Source: Marinobacter sp. BW6
GTDB taxonomy: Bacteria; Pseudomonadota; Gammaproteobacteria; Pseudomonadales; Oleiphilaceae
Direction of reading: 5' to 3'
Assembly (NCBI RefSeq): GCF_008107725.1
Contig: NZ_VIRN01000064.1
Location: forward strand, 558,001 to 622,000
DNA: 64,000 nt
Made by a program: the position numbers and the translations under genes. Positions 26,108-35,847 of this stretch are shown piece by piece. Below the pieces are notes generated by a model, which was given only the letters and a program-made list of their open reading frames with translations, did not search any database and was not told the DNA's origin. The stretch's first letter is position 1. Each line of letters begins with the position of its first letter.

Positions 26108-27784
26108 TTAAGCCTGTCTCGCGTTCGGCGTCGCCTGTTTTAATACAGCATCTGCCATCTGATGGAGAATGCTGATCTCATCCTCGATCCCTTCATCCCG
26201 TGATAACTCCCTCTGTTCCGAAAGGATGTCGGCCAGGATTTCTTTGGTGGTCAGAGGGTTGGCCAGCACAACCCTGAACACGATGCACGGGAAGTTGTAG
26301 TAACGGGCCGGCTCCAGTCGGGTCCGTGACACGAACGCCTTGCCCCGTTCCCGCTGGGTTTTCTGGATGAACTTGGTGATCCGGTTCAGACAGGTGTTGA
26401 GCTTTTCCGCCTGCAGTGGGTCGGCGCAGGCCAGGGCTTCCTGAACATTTTCCGGGCAGTAGCGATAGGTCAGGATGTTCAGTTCCGGTTTTGTCACCAG
26501 TTCGAAATCCGATTCTGCCTCGATCATTTCTGCGAATGTCTTGGCCTTGTCGATGCCCTGGTCGATCAGGATCTCGTAGCCTTCTCTGGCCAGGATTTTC
26601 AGGCCGGAATGGATCAGCATGGACATGCCTGGCCGGGAGCCTTCCAGTGTGGTACTGCCGAGGTCTCGGGAGCCTTTACGGATGATGTACTGGGCGTGAT
26701 GTTCAACGGCGCTTGCCAGACTCGGGTCGCGGAATACGACCAGGCCCACGCCCATGGGCACGTAGAGCTGTTTGTGGGCGTCGAAGGTCACGGAATCGGC
26801 CTTCTCGATGCCGCGCAGCAAGTGCTTGTAGGTGCGGGAGAACAGGGTTGGACCGCCCCAGGCGGCGTCCACGTGGAAATGGGCACCGAATTCGCGGGCG
26901 ATGTCGGCCATGGCATCAAGCGGGTCGACGTTGCCGGTTTCGGTGGTGCCGGCCACGCCGCAGATGGCCATGACCTTGATCTTCTGGCGCTGCAGTTCCA
27001 GGCACTTGTCCCGCAGGGCATCGGTATTGATGCGGTTTTCGTCGTCGGTATCCACCGGAATCAGGGATTCGCGGCCCAGCCCGAGCACGTCGGCGGCCTT
27101 GCGCAGGGAATAGTGGCCGCGGCGGGAGACGACGATGGCGGCACCTTCATAGCCGTAGTATTTCAACGCCCGGAACAGGCCTTCCTGATGCAGCCCGCGG
27201 AAGCTGCCCTCAGCCGGGAAGGCCCGGTTGCGGGCGACCCACAGGGCGGTGAGATTAGCGACCGTACCGCCTGAGCACATAGCCCCCAGGGCGTAACGGG
27301 GATCGTGCATCCACTTGCGGTAGAAGGCACCGTCCTCCTCGTATACCAGGCGATGAATCATACCCAGTACCTGGCGCTCCATGGGCGTAAAGGCCTTGGA
27401 GGTCTCGGTTTTGACCAGGTTCTGGTTCAGGGCAATCATGATCTTCGACAGCGGCAGCATGAAATACGGCAGCGCTGAGGTCATGTGCCCGATAAAGGCC
27501 GGCGAGGCGGTGTGAACGGAGTTGGCCACCAGTTTGTCGAGCAGGAACTGCGCCTGTTCAGACACAAAGACGGGCTTCTCGGGGATGCTGTAGTCGGAGA
27601 AGTCTTTCTCAACATCCGAGAGGTCCCGTTCAACCGCAACAATGTGCTCCTGCAGGAAGCCTGCAAGATTGCGGGAGATGTTCTGGTCAATCCGGCTCAG
27701 CGTCGATTCCGGCGCCTCAGGCACCGTGAATACGCGATACATGGCCTCTACCGAGGCCTGGGCGGATTTTTTCTTTCCGGTCAT
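26108..27784 (-). CDS. panP: PLP-dependent aspartate 1-decarboxylase
   Basis: A cytoplasmic group II PLP decarboxylase of 558 residues that resembles PanP, the alternative to pyruvoyl PanD for making beta-alanine for pantothenate and CoA. The PLP Schiff-base Lys is in FDAHKQLYVP; the cofactor pocket is marked by CSGGTVANLTAL, ICGVAGTTETGNVDPL and HVDAAWGGP. Length and these blocks separate it from glutamate decarboxylases (~466 residues). The ATG at 27784 follows GAGTGG by 6 bases; a GTG three codons earlier is possible. No panD is in the window. CoA-pathway genes coaD and coaBC lie further on. Confidence 0.85.
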   Translation of the reverse strand: MTGKKKSAQASVEAMYRVFTVPEAPESTLSRIDQNISRNLAGFLQEHIVAVERDLSDVEKDFSDYSIPEKPVFVSEQAQFLLDKLVANSVHTASPAFIGHMTSALPYFMLPLSKIMIALNQNLVKTETSKAFTPMERQVLGMIHRLVYEEDGAFYRKWMHDPRYALGAMCSGGTVANLTALWVARNRAFPAEGSFRGLHQEGLFRALKYYGYEGAAIVVSRRGHYSLRKAADVLGLGRESLIPVDTDDENRINTDALRDKCLELQRQKIKVMAICGVAGTTETGNVDPLDAMADIAREFGAHFHVDAAWGGPTLFSRTYKHLLRGIEKADSVTFDAHKQLYVPMGVGLVVFRDPSLASAVEHHAQYIIRKGSRDLGSTTLEGSRPGMSMLIHSGLKILAREGYEILIDQGIDKAKTFAEMIEAESDFELVTKPELNILTYRYCPENVQEALACADPLQAEKLNTCLNRITKFIQKTQRERGKAFVSRTRLEPARYYNFPCIVFRVVLANPLTTKEILADILSEQRELSRDEGIEDEISILHQMADAVLKQATPNARQA

Positions 27785-27972
27785 AGGCGCCACTCACAAT
27801 CAGTGGTCATCCGAAGGGCCGGTTCCGGATGCCCTGCGGATACGGCCGGCATTCATATCCGGCATTAATTTCTGGTCGCCTGCCGCTGGCAGGCGCACTG
27901 GCATCCCTGAGGGGGCGTAGTATACGGCCTGGCGACAGGTTACGCCACACGCCCCCGGCCCGGGTTATACGG

Positions 27973-28317
27973 TCAGAGTATTTCCCGGTGTATATCCAGT
28001 ATGGCAGCATCCACGCGTTCTTCGATGGCTTTTTCGATCTGGTCGAGGCGTTGGGTAATTTGCTGGGAGGAGGTGCCCAGGGCCGCGATGGTCCAGGTGG
28101 CGCAGTCGAGAGCCTCCTGGTCGGCGGTCTCGGCGACGGCCAGGTCGGGTTCTTTGCCCCATACGGCTTTCAAGGCGGTGAAGACTTTGCGCTTGGCTTT
28201 GAGGTCGTCGCAGCCGTAGAGCTGGAAGTGCAGGGTCAGGACGCCCACGTGCGGCGTGATAACCGGCTGCTGGGGCTTTTGGCCTTCCCGCAGGAGTTTT
28301 CTCAGGGCTTCTGACAT
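27973..28317 (-). CDS. DUF503 (YlxP-like) family protein
   Basis: A 114-residue protein whose central part (VGVLTLHFQLYGCDDLKAKR to the EKAIEER region) matches the DUF503/YlxP family, small ferredoxin-fold proteins. In Gram-positives ylxP sits between infB and rbfA and is linked to ribosome maturation; here the setting is different, between panP and an acyl-CoA dehydrogenase, so the role is open. The first ~20 residues form a basic extension. A REP-like inverted repeat lies 37 bases upstream. Confidence 0.75.
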   Translation of the reverse strand: MSEALRKLLREGQKPQQPVITPHVGVLTLHFQLYGCDDLKAKRKVFTALKAVWGKEPDLAVAETADQEALDCATWTIAALGTSSQQITQRLDQIEKAIEERVDAAILDIHREIL

Positions 28318-28353
28318 GTCTGGTTCGCCAGGGTTTAAATGGGCCGAAAAGAT

Positions 28354-28439
28354 GTCGGATTACGCCTTCGGCTAATCCGACCTACTTGTCCGAGTAATAA
28401 GTTAACCGAAGGTCGGATTAGCCGAAGGCGTAATTCGAC
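28354..28439. repeat. REP-like mirror repeat of two self-complementary arms
   Basis: Two 29-base arms in inverted orientation (28354-28382 and 28411-28439) match at 28 of 29 positions, with a 28-base spacer. Each arm is itself a hairpin: GTCGGATTA and TAATCCGAC flank a GC-rich, TTC-centred loop, exactly paired in the left arm. Paired opposite palindromes are the organisation of bacterial REP/BIME elements mobilised by RAYT transposases. It lies in the gap between the AidB-like gene and the DUF503 gene, both on the reverse strand, and could form a structure that limits read-through. Confidence 0.75.
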
Positions 28440-28461
28440 AGGTCTGGCTAACAGCAACGAC

Positions 28462-30162
28462 TCACCCTACTACAGGCGTTGCCCGTTTGATAATGGCTGC
28501 CGGATCCGTGCCCGAGGGCAGGTTGCCGTAGTTCATGCCGCCACTGGACTCGAGTCTCGAGGCGCAGAAGGCGTCGGCGACGGCGGCATCCGAGTGTCGC
28601 AGGAGCAGGGAGCCCTGCAGGGCCAGGGCCATTCTGTCGACCAGGTTGCGGGCACGGTACTGGAAATCGCTGATGTCGGCGAAGTCGTGTTGCAGCTGCG
28701 CCAGGAACTGGTCGAAGCGGCGATCGGCGCCTTTGGCTTCAGCGGCTTCCTTGAAGAAGGCGTCGAGGGTTTCAGGCTCTTTTTGCAGGGCGCGAAGGGT
28801 GTCCAGGCACTGAACGTTGCCGCTGCCTTCCCAGATGGCGTTGACGGGGGATTCCCGGAACAGTCGGGGCATGATGCAGTCTTCCATCACGCCGCTGCCG
28901 CCGATGCATTCCATGGCCTCGTAGGCATGGTTCGGGGTGCGTTTGCAGATCCAGTATTTGCCGATCGGTGTCGCCAGGCGGGCCAGCAGTCGTTCGTGTT
29001 CCTTGTCCTGGTTGTCCAGGGCGCGGGCGATGCGCATGGTGTAGGCCAGTGCCGCTTCGCTCTCCAGGGCCAGGTCGGCCAGGACATTCTGCATCAGGGG
29101 CTGATCGATCAGGCGGGCACCGAAGGCGCTGCGGTGGCGGCAGTGATGACTGGCCTGGGCGATGGCCTGACGCATGCCGGCGGAGCTACCGATCATGCAG
29201 TCGAAGCGGGTCATGGCCACCATTTCAATGATGGTGGGGACACCACGGCCTTCCTCGCCAACCATCCAGGCCAGGGCGCCACGCAGCTCGGCTTCGCTGG
29301 AGGCATTGGCGACGTTGCCCATCTTGTTCTTCAGGCGCTGGACCTGCCAGGGATTCTTGGTGCCGTCCGGGCGCCAGCGGGGCATCAGGAAGCACGAAAG
29401 TCCTCCCTGTGTCTGAGCCAGGACCAGGAAGGCGTCGCACATGGGGGCAGAGACGAACCATTTGTGACCCACCAGTTCGTAGGCCTGGCCGGGGCCTCCC
29501 GCGCCGACCGGATAGGCTCTGGTGCTGTTGGCGCGAACGTCGCTGCCGCCCTGTTTCTCGGTCATGGCCATGCCAATGGTGACCGAGGTTTTCTGGCTGT
29601 CCGGCAGGTTGCGGGGGTCGTAGCTGTCGGCCAGTATCCGGGCTTCCCAGTCCGCTGCCAGCTCCGGTTGTTTCCGGATCGACGGGATGGCGGCGAAGGT
29701 CATAGTGACGGGACAACAGTGAGCGGCCTCCACCTGGGAGTGCATATAGTACTTGGCCGCCCGGGTTACATGGGCTCCCTGGCCGGGATGGCTCCACGGA
29801 CTGCTGTGAAGACCATTATCGAAGGCAATGCGCATCAGTTTGTGATAGGCCGGATGGAAGTCCACTTCATCAATTCGGTGGCCATACCGATCATGGGTAT
29901 TGAACGCTGGTTTATTGGCGTTGGCGCGAAAACCCAGGTCAATAGTTTCCGCAGCCCCGGCCAGAGCTCCGAATGCCTTGAGGTCTTCGGCGGCTTTGCC
30001 GGCGCCTTCGCGGAGTGTGGCTTCCTGGAGGGCAACATCCTGCTCGAAGAGATTGTAGTCCTCCAAAGCCAGAGGCTGGTTGAAGACCTCGTGGGTGTTG
30101 GCCAGGTAGCGATCTTCCTGGTCCTTTGATGGCATCTCTGGCCGGGGCTGCGGCGCGATCAT
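28462..30162 (-). CDS. AidB-like acyl-CoA dehydrogenase
   Basis: A 566-residue FAD flavoprotein of the acyl-CoA dehydrogenase family, longer than beta-oxidation enzymes (~390) and close to AidB (~540). The FAD-binding block GMAMTEKQGGSDVRANST and the C-terminal IGGSGVMEDCIMPRLFRESPVNAIWEGSGNVQCLD are the AidB-type signatures. AidB binds DNA and is part of the adaptive response in E. coli; related proteins are thought to act on fatty acyl-CoAs. The ATG at 30162 has AGGAGA 6 bases upstream and begins 2 bases after the TetR gene stop, so the two are co-transcribed and probably linked in regulation. Confidence 0.87.
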   Translation of the reverse strand: MIAPQPRPEMPSKDQEDRYLANTHEVFNQPLALEDYNLFEQDVALQEATLREGAGKAAEDLKAFGALAGAAETIDLGFRANANKPAFNTHDRYGHRIDEVDFHPAYHKLMRIAFDNGLHSSPWSHPGQGAHVTRAAKYYMHSQVEAAHCCPVTMTFAAIPSIRKQPELAADWEARILADSYDPRNLPDSQKTSVTIGMAMTEKQGGSDVRANSTRAYPVGAGGPGQAYELVGHKWFVSAPMCDAFLVLAQTQGGLSCFLMPRWRPDGTKNPWQVQRLKNKMGNVANASSEAELRGALAWMVGEEGRGVPTIIEMVAMTRFDCMIGSSAGMRQAIAQASHHCRHRSAFGARLIDQPLMQNVLADLALESEAALAYTMRIARALDNQDKEHERLLARLATPIGKYWICKRTPNHAYEAMECIGGSGVMEDCIMPRLFRESPVNAIWEGSGNVQCLDTLRALQKEPETLDAFFKEAAEAKGADRRFDQFLAQLQHDFADISDFQYRARNLVDRMALALQGSLLLRHSDAAVADAFCASRLESSGGMNYGNLPSGTDPAAIIKRATPVVG

Positions 30163-30164
30163 AG

Positions 30165-30797
30165 CTATCTCCTGGTACCGGTCAACCCCTGCATACAAAA
30201 GCGGATGATGGAATTGACCAGCGGGTCATTGTTGTCTTGTGTTGCGCTGTTCGATTGGCTGGTCTGGGTCGGTGACAGAGGGCCAACCAGGCTTTCCGCG
30301 ATGGCGCCTACCAGGCAGGTGCTGCTCTGGCGAGCGTCCTGATCCGGAATACATCCTTCCTCGATGCCGTCGCGGATCGCTTTCTCGAAAAGGTTGGCGT
30401 AGGCCTTGCGGTACGCCAGGCGCTCTTCCTCCACTTTTGGGTCGACCGGCTCTGCGATCAGTGCCCAGGCCATCATGGGGGCTCTCAGCGCCCGTTCAGC
30501 GAATTGTTGCAGGGCCCGTTCCAGCCTTTCACCTCCGGTACCTTCGGAAGCCAGGGCTTCGGCTACCTTGTCGACTTCCCGCTGGGTTGCCAGCCGGAAA
30601 ATTTCCGCAAACAGATCCTCTCTGGACTCGAAATGCCGGTAGATAGTTCCTGTCGCGACGCCGGCCAGACCGGCGATACGGGTTATTCTGGCACTGCGAA
30701 AGCCTCCGTCAGCAACGCACTCGTAAGTGCACTCCACGATCCGTTTACGCGCCTCGGCCTTGCGCTGGCGCATTTTCTCCGTTTCCCGATAGGCCAT
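30165..30797 (-). CDS. TetR-family transcriptional regulator
   Basis: A 210-residue repressor-type protein. The N-terminal TetR DNA-binding domain (residues ~14-60) contains GGFRSARITRIAGLAGVATGTIYRHFESREDLF. The remainder is the variable ligand-binding region, which includes ALIAEPVDPKVEEERLAYR. It is the first gene of a two-gene unit with the AidB-like dehydrogenase, so it probably represses its own operon and responds to a fatty acyl-CoA or related compound. A small dyad (TGAAT-N4-ATTCA) lies 20-33 bases upstream of the start. Confidence 0.88.
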   Translation of the reverse strand: MAYRETEKMRQRKAEARKRIVECTYECVADGGFRSARITRIAGLAGVATGTIYRHFESREDLFAEIFRLATQREVDKVAEALASEGTGGERLERALQQFAERALRAPMMAWALIAEPVDPKVEEERLAYRKAYANLFEKAIRDGIEEGCIPDQDARQSSTCLVGAIAESLVGPLSPTQTSQSNSATQDNNDPLVNSIIRFCMQGLTGTRR

Positions 30798-30816
30798 TCC
30801 GGCTCCCTATAAGTAG

Positions 30817-30830
30817 TGAATCATCATTCA
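30817..30830. promoter_or_regulatory. Candidate TetR operator (TGAAT-N4-ATTCA)
   Basis: A perfect 5-base inverted repeat with a 4-base centre just upstream of the TetR start at 30797. TetR proteins often bind such TGAAT...ATTCA dyads near their own promoters. The arms are short, so confidence is limited. Confidence 0.4.
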
Positions 30831-31068
30831 TTCTTTGTGTCAATTTTTTAAGTGTTGACTGATATAAAATTTCCGCATGCAATTCAATGCCTTGTTATTG
30901 GTTACAAAAAATTACAAAAAAAGCATTGCCGGTAAATAGCGTGGCCACCAAAAGCAGATTATAAAGACGCCAAGGCGAAGCCGCAGGTGGTCGTTCGCCG
31001 ATACGGAGTGAAGTTCCCTGCGGGGTCGCAACACTCGTCCATCTGTTTTCGTTGATGGAGAAAAAAAT

Positions 31069-31290
31069 ATGAGTGAATTCGACGAAAGCAACCTGGAGCC
31101 GTCCGGAAGCTGGACCAGCGACAGTGACGACAACCATTCCATAGCCGGCCGTGCGCGTGTTCGTGCACGATTGCAGGCAGACATCGAAGCGTTCCTGAGC
31201 CAGGGCGGGAAAATTCAGGAAGTTGATACCTCCTTCCGTTCTGACACGCCGCGCAAGATGGAAGTGGGTTTTAACAACCGTTCCCTCTGA
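31069..31290 (+). CDS. Small SutA-like protein
   Basis: A 73-residue protein with an acidic, disordered N-terminus (MSEFDESNLEPSG...SDSDDN) followed by a basic helix (RARVRARLQADIEAFLSQGGK) and an ...IQEVD...PRKMEVGF tail. This layout, and the AFLSQGGKIQEV core in particular, resembles SutA of Pseudomonas aeruginosa, an RNA-polymerase-binding protein active in slow growth, though SutA is longer (about 105 residues). The identification is from memory and needs a profile search. GGAG lies 9 bases before the ATG, and a terminator follows, so it is probably a one-gene transcript. Confidence 0.65.
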   Translation: MSEFDESNLEPSGSWTSDSDDNHSIAGRARVRARLQADIEAFLSQGGKIQEVDTSFRSDTPRKMEVGFNNRSL

Positions 31291-31306
31291 ATGTTGACAC
31301 GGTAGT

Positions 31307-31335
31307 CCGGGGCGGTTCGCCCCGGCTCCGTTTTT
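31307..31335 (+). terminator. Rho-independent terminator after the SutA-like gene
   Basis: A perfect 8-base GC stem (CCGGGGCG / CGCCCCGG, 3-base loop), extended at its foot by ACGG/CCGT with a small internal loop, then TTTTT. It lies 17 bases after the stop. Confidence 0.6.
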
Positions 31336-31447
31336 GATCCCTGTCTCGGTATGACTTGTCAGCGTCGATTATCCTCGTCCAGTATGATTTTGCGCCGTTA
31401 ACCGGGGCAAGTCGCCAGTCACCCGATGATCCGGACTCCCTTTGACC

Positions 31448-32473
31448 ATGAAGTCCCCTATCCGTCTTTTCCTTGTTTTACTGGTGATAATAGCAGCTGT
31501 TGGCAGCTTCTGGCTGATGGGCCCAGACCCGGGTGGAGCTGGCAGGCCGGTTGATGCGGTGTCCGTCGCCGAACCTTCCATGTCGGTACCCGCGCCCGAG
31601 GGCGCCGCTACTGCTCCCTCTGATCTTGTGAATAAAGCGTCTTCGATTAATATTCCCGATCAGTTGCCGGCCTCGCTGACAGGCACGTCGGTCCCGGAGG
31701 GGTGGGCCCGGACGGACAGGCTCGGCAATCTCATCCCGACCCCGCATCTGCGGCAGCTGTTCGAGTATTTCCTGTCAGCTCTGGGAGAGGAATCGCTGGA
31801 ACAGTTGGTGGCGCGCATAGAAACGGCTCTGTCGGCCCTGAAAGAGCCGGCGAGATCCCAGGCCCTGGCAACCCTGGGAAACTATCTGGAATACAAGCTG
31901 GCGGTTTCTGAGCTGGAGCAAAGCTATGGGGAGGTGTCCGGGCTTGGCGCCGGTGAAATGCAGCGGAGGATGGCAGAGATCCAGGCGCTCCGACGGACCT
32001 GGCTGGACGCCGATACCGCCGACGCTTTCTTTGCCGACGATGAGGCAGTGGACCGTTTCCAGATTGAAAAGCTCAGGATCGCAAGCGATGACAGCCTGAC
32101 CGATGAGCAGAGAGCAGAGGCTCTTCGACAGGCTGAGTCTTCCCTGCCGGAACCCCTCCGCAAGGCCAGAGAGGAAACTCGGCGGTTTGCAGACTATGAA
32201 CAGGTGCGCCGGGAGCTGGCAGACGATCCACGGGCTCTCAATGCCTGGCGTCAGGAGGCTTTTGGGGAAGCTGCGGCAGACCGACTTGGTCGCCTTGAGG
32301 AGGAGCAAAAGGACTGGGACCGCCGCTGGCAAGTCTATTCACAGGAGCGGGACCGGCTGTTGTCCTCCGGGCTCGCAGAGCCGGAACGTCAGCAGGCGCT
32401 TGAGCGACTCAGAGCCAGTCACTTCAATGAAGCAGAACGGATTCGTGCGCAGGCGCTGGATTCGATCCGGTAA
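31448..32473 (+). CDS. Lipase-specific foldase (lipase chaperone)
   Basis: A 341-residue steric foldase of the LifO/Lif family, anchored to the inner membrane with its body in the periplasm, where it folds secreted subfamily I lipases. It has an N-terminal anchor (residues ~6-25), a variable Pro/Ala-rich linker, and the conserved motif RQLFEYFLSALGE, a variant of RxxFDYxLSALGE. The rest is alpha-helical and highly charged (RQAESSLPEPLRKAREE...), as expected. The ATG is at 31448; upstream ribosome-binding sequence is weak. No lipase gene is adjacent, unlike the usual lipA-lif operon. Confidence 0.87.
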   Translation: MKSPIRLFLVLLVIIAAVGSFWLMGPDPGGAGRPVDAVSVAEPSMSVPAPEGAATAPSDLVNKASSINIPDQLPASLTGTSVPEGWARTDRLGNLIPTPHLRQLFEYFLSALGEESLEQLVARIETALSALKEPARSQALATLGNYLEYKLAVSELEQSYGEVSGLGAGEMQRRMAEIQALRRTWLDADTADAFFADDEAVDRFQIEKLRIASDDSLTDEQRAEALRQAESSLPEPLRKAREETRRFADYEQVRRELADDPRALNAWRQEAFGEAAADRLGRLEEEQKDWDRRWQVYSQERDRLLSSGLAEPERQQALERLRASHFNEAERIRAQALDSIR

Positions 32474-32489
32474 TCTCCCTGTCATTTAA

Positions 32490-33635
<1,146 letters not shown>

Positions 33636-33684
33636 GGCCAAAATCATTCGCCAGCGGTGGCGAACACACTGGGATCGAGGAATC

Positions 33685-35826
33685 ATGACAACGGAAACGG
33701 CGAAGAATCAGACGGCAGGGGATGACCGGAGTGTGCCTGCGCCGGTGGATGTGCCCCCGGTTGGTGAGGAAATCAACCTGGATGCCAATGAAAATTACTT
33801 TAACCGGGAACTGAGCCAGCTCCAGTTTAATTACCGTGTGCTCAAACAGGCCCTGGATACCACTCACCCGTTGATCAACCGTCTGATTTTCTGCTGCATT
33901 TTCAGCAGCAACATGGACGAGTTCTTCGAGATCCGTGTGGCCGGTCTGCGGCAGCAGATGAAATATGGCCGTGAGACCGTTGGTGCCGATGGTATGATGC
34001 CGGACCAGGCCCTGGCGGAGATCAGCCGTGTTGCTCACGAGTACATTCGCGAGCAGTACGACATACTCAATAATGTGCTGATTCCCGAGATGGAACAGCA
34101 GAACATTCACTTTGTCCGGCGCCGGGAGTGGACGCCGGAGCAGGCGGAGTGGGTGCGCACTTATTTCGAAGAGGAGATTCTGCCGGTGGTCAGCCCCATC
34201 GGGCTGGATCCTTCGCACCCGTTCCCGCGTCTGGTCAACAAAAGCCTGAACTTCATTGTTGAGCTGGACGGCAAGGACGCTTTCGGGCGGGAAACCGGCA
34301 TGGCAATTGTGCCGGCTCCACGCTCATTGCCGCGCCTGGTCCGGCTGCCTGATGATGTCTGCAATGGTGGCGAAAACCTGGTGTTCCTGTCGTCGATGAT
34401 CCACGCCCATGCCGACGAGCTCTTCCCAGGCATGGAGGTGAAAGGCTGCTATCAGTTCCGGCTGACCCGTAACGCCGACCTTGAACTTGAAGACGATTTG
34501 GAAGACCTGGCCTCGGCCCTGCGTGGTGAGCTGTTAAGCCGCCGTTTTGGCGACGGCGTGCGCCTTGAGGTTGCCGACAACTGCCCGGAAGAGCTGGTTC
34601 AGTTCCTGCTGAAGGAATTCGGTCTGACCGAGCGCGATCTTTACCAGGTCCATGGCCCTGTGAACCTGACCCGATTGATGGCTGTCGGTGGGCTGGTGGA
34701 CCGGCCGGACCTCACCTATTCTGGTTTTTCGCCGTCGATTCCCAAGCTGATACGCAGCAAGGAATCGATGTTCGATGCCATTCGCAAGCGCCCGATTCTC
34801 CTGTTGCACCCCTACGAAAATTTCAGCCCGGTCGTTGATCTGCTGCGCCAGGCCGCCAAGGATCCTCAGGTTCTGGCGATTCGCCAGACCCTATATCGGA
34901 CGGGGGCAGACTCGGAGATTGTCGAGGCGCTGGCGGATGCGGCCCGCCGCGGCAAGGAGGTTACCGCGGTTATCGAGTTGCGTGCGCGGTTCAGTGAGGC
35001 CGAGAACCTCGAGCTGGCCAGTCGGCTGCAGGAAGCGGGCGTGATCGTGGTTTACGGCGTGGTTGGTTACAAGACCCACGCCAAGATGATTCTGATTGTG
35101 AGGCGTGAAGAGGGACGGCTGCGCCGCTACGTGCACCTGGGCACCGGTAACTACCATGCCGGTAACGCCCGTCTGTATACCGATTACAGCTTCATGACCT
35201 GCGATGAGTCCATCAGCGACGACGTCAACAAGCTGTTCCAGCAGCTTACCGGTATGGGTAAGGCCCTGAAGATCAAGAAGCTGTTCCATTCGCCCTTCAC
35301 CCTTCATCCACGGCTCCTGAGCCTGATTGATCGGGAAGCAGGCTATGGCGAGAAAGGCCGGATTATCTTCAAGTTCAATGCATTGACGGAAATCCAGCTG
35401 ATCAAGGCGCTTTACCGGGCGTCTCAGGCCGGCGTGAAAATCGATCTGATCATCCGCGGCATCTGTTGTCTGCGGCCGGAGGTGCCGGGCCTCTCCGAGA
35501 ATATTCGGGTGAGGTCGATCATTGGCCGTTTCCTGGAGCACACCCGTGTTTACTATTTTGGCAACAATGGCCGTCCGGATGTGTACTGTTCCAGTGCCGA
35601 TGGTATGGAACGGAACCTGCTCAGCCGAGTGGAAACCGCCTTTCCTCTGGATGATCCTGATCTGGCCGCCCGGGTCAGAGAAGACCTGGATACCTACCTG
35701 GCCGACAATTGTCAGTCCTGGGTGCTGCAACCGGACGGCAGTTATATTCAGAACAAGCCCGCAGAAGGTGAAGAACGCCTTGCCTCACAGCTGGTATTGC
35801 TGGAACGGCTGACCGGAAAGACCTGA
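33685..35826 (+). CDS. ppk: Polyphosphate kinase 1
   Basis: PPK1 reversibly makes polyphosphate from ATP. The 713-residue protein has the four expected parts: an N-terminal helical domain with YFNRELSQLQFNYRVL (~32-47), a head domain, and two catalytic C-terminal domains. Key motifs are the autophosphorylated His in YKTHAKMILIVRR and the second conserved HTRVYYFGNNGRPDVYCSSADG, followed by MERNLLSRVE. It is 49 bases after hemB and 21 before the DUF945 gene. With phoBR and pit also here, the region is rich in phosphate genes, but I see no Pho box upstream. Confidence 0.95.
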   Translation: MTTETAKNQTAGDDRSVPAPVDVPPVGEEINLDANENYFNRELSQLQFNYRVLKQALDTTHPLINRLIFCCIFSSNMDEFFEIRVAGLRQQMKYGRETVGADGMMPDQALAEISRVAHEYIREQYDILNNVLIPEMEQQNIHFVRRREWTPEQAEWVRTYFEEEILPVVSPIGLDPSHPFPRLVNKSLNFIVELDGKDAFGRETGMAIVPAPRSLPRLVRLPDDVCNGGENLVFLSSMIHAHADELFPGMEVKGCYQFRLTRNADLELEDDLEDLASALRGELLSRRFGDGVRLEVADNCPEELVQFLLKEFGLTERDLYQVHGPVNLTRLMAVGGLVDRPDLTYSGFSPSIPKLIRSKESMFDAIRKRPILLLHPYENFSPVVDLLRQAAKDPQVLAIRQTLYRTGADSEIVEALADAARRGKEVTAVIELRARFSEAENLELASRLQEAGVIVVYGVVGYKTHAKMILIVRREEGRLRRYVHLGTGNYHAGNARLYTDYSFMTCDESISDDVNKLFQQLTGMGKALKIKKLFHSPFTLHPRLLSLIDREAGYGEKGRIIFKFNALTEIQLIKALYRASQAGVKIDLIIRGICCLRPEVPGLSENIRVRSIIGRFLEHTRVYYFGNNGRPDVYCSSADGMERNLLSRVETAFPLDDPDLAARVREDLDTYLADNCQSWVLQPDGSYIQNKPAEGEERLASQLVLLERLTGKT

Positions 35827-35847
35827 TTCCCGAACTGGAGAACGCGT

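Noticed and set aside
28339..30129. A 596-codon forward frame opposite the AidB-like dehydrogenase
   Set aside because: The reverse-strand gene has conserved FAD motifs; the forward frame is low-complexity Gly/His-rich and begins in the REP-like repeat.
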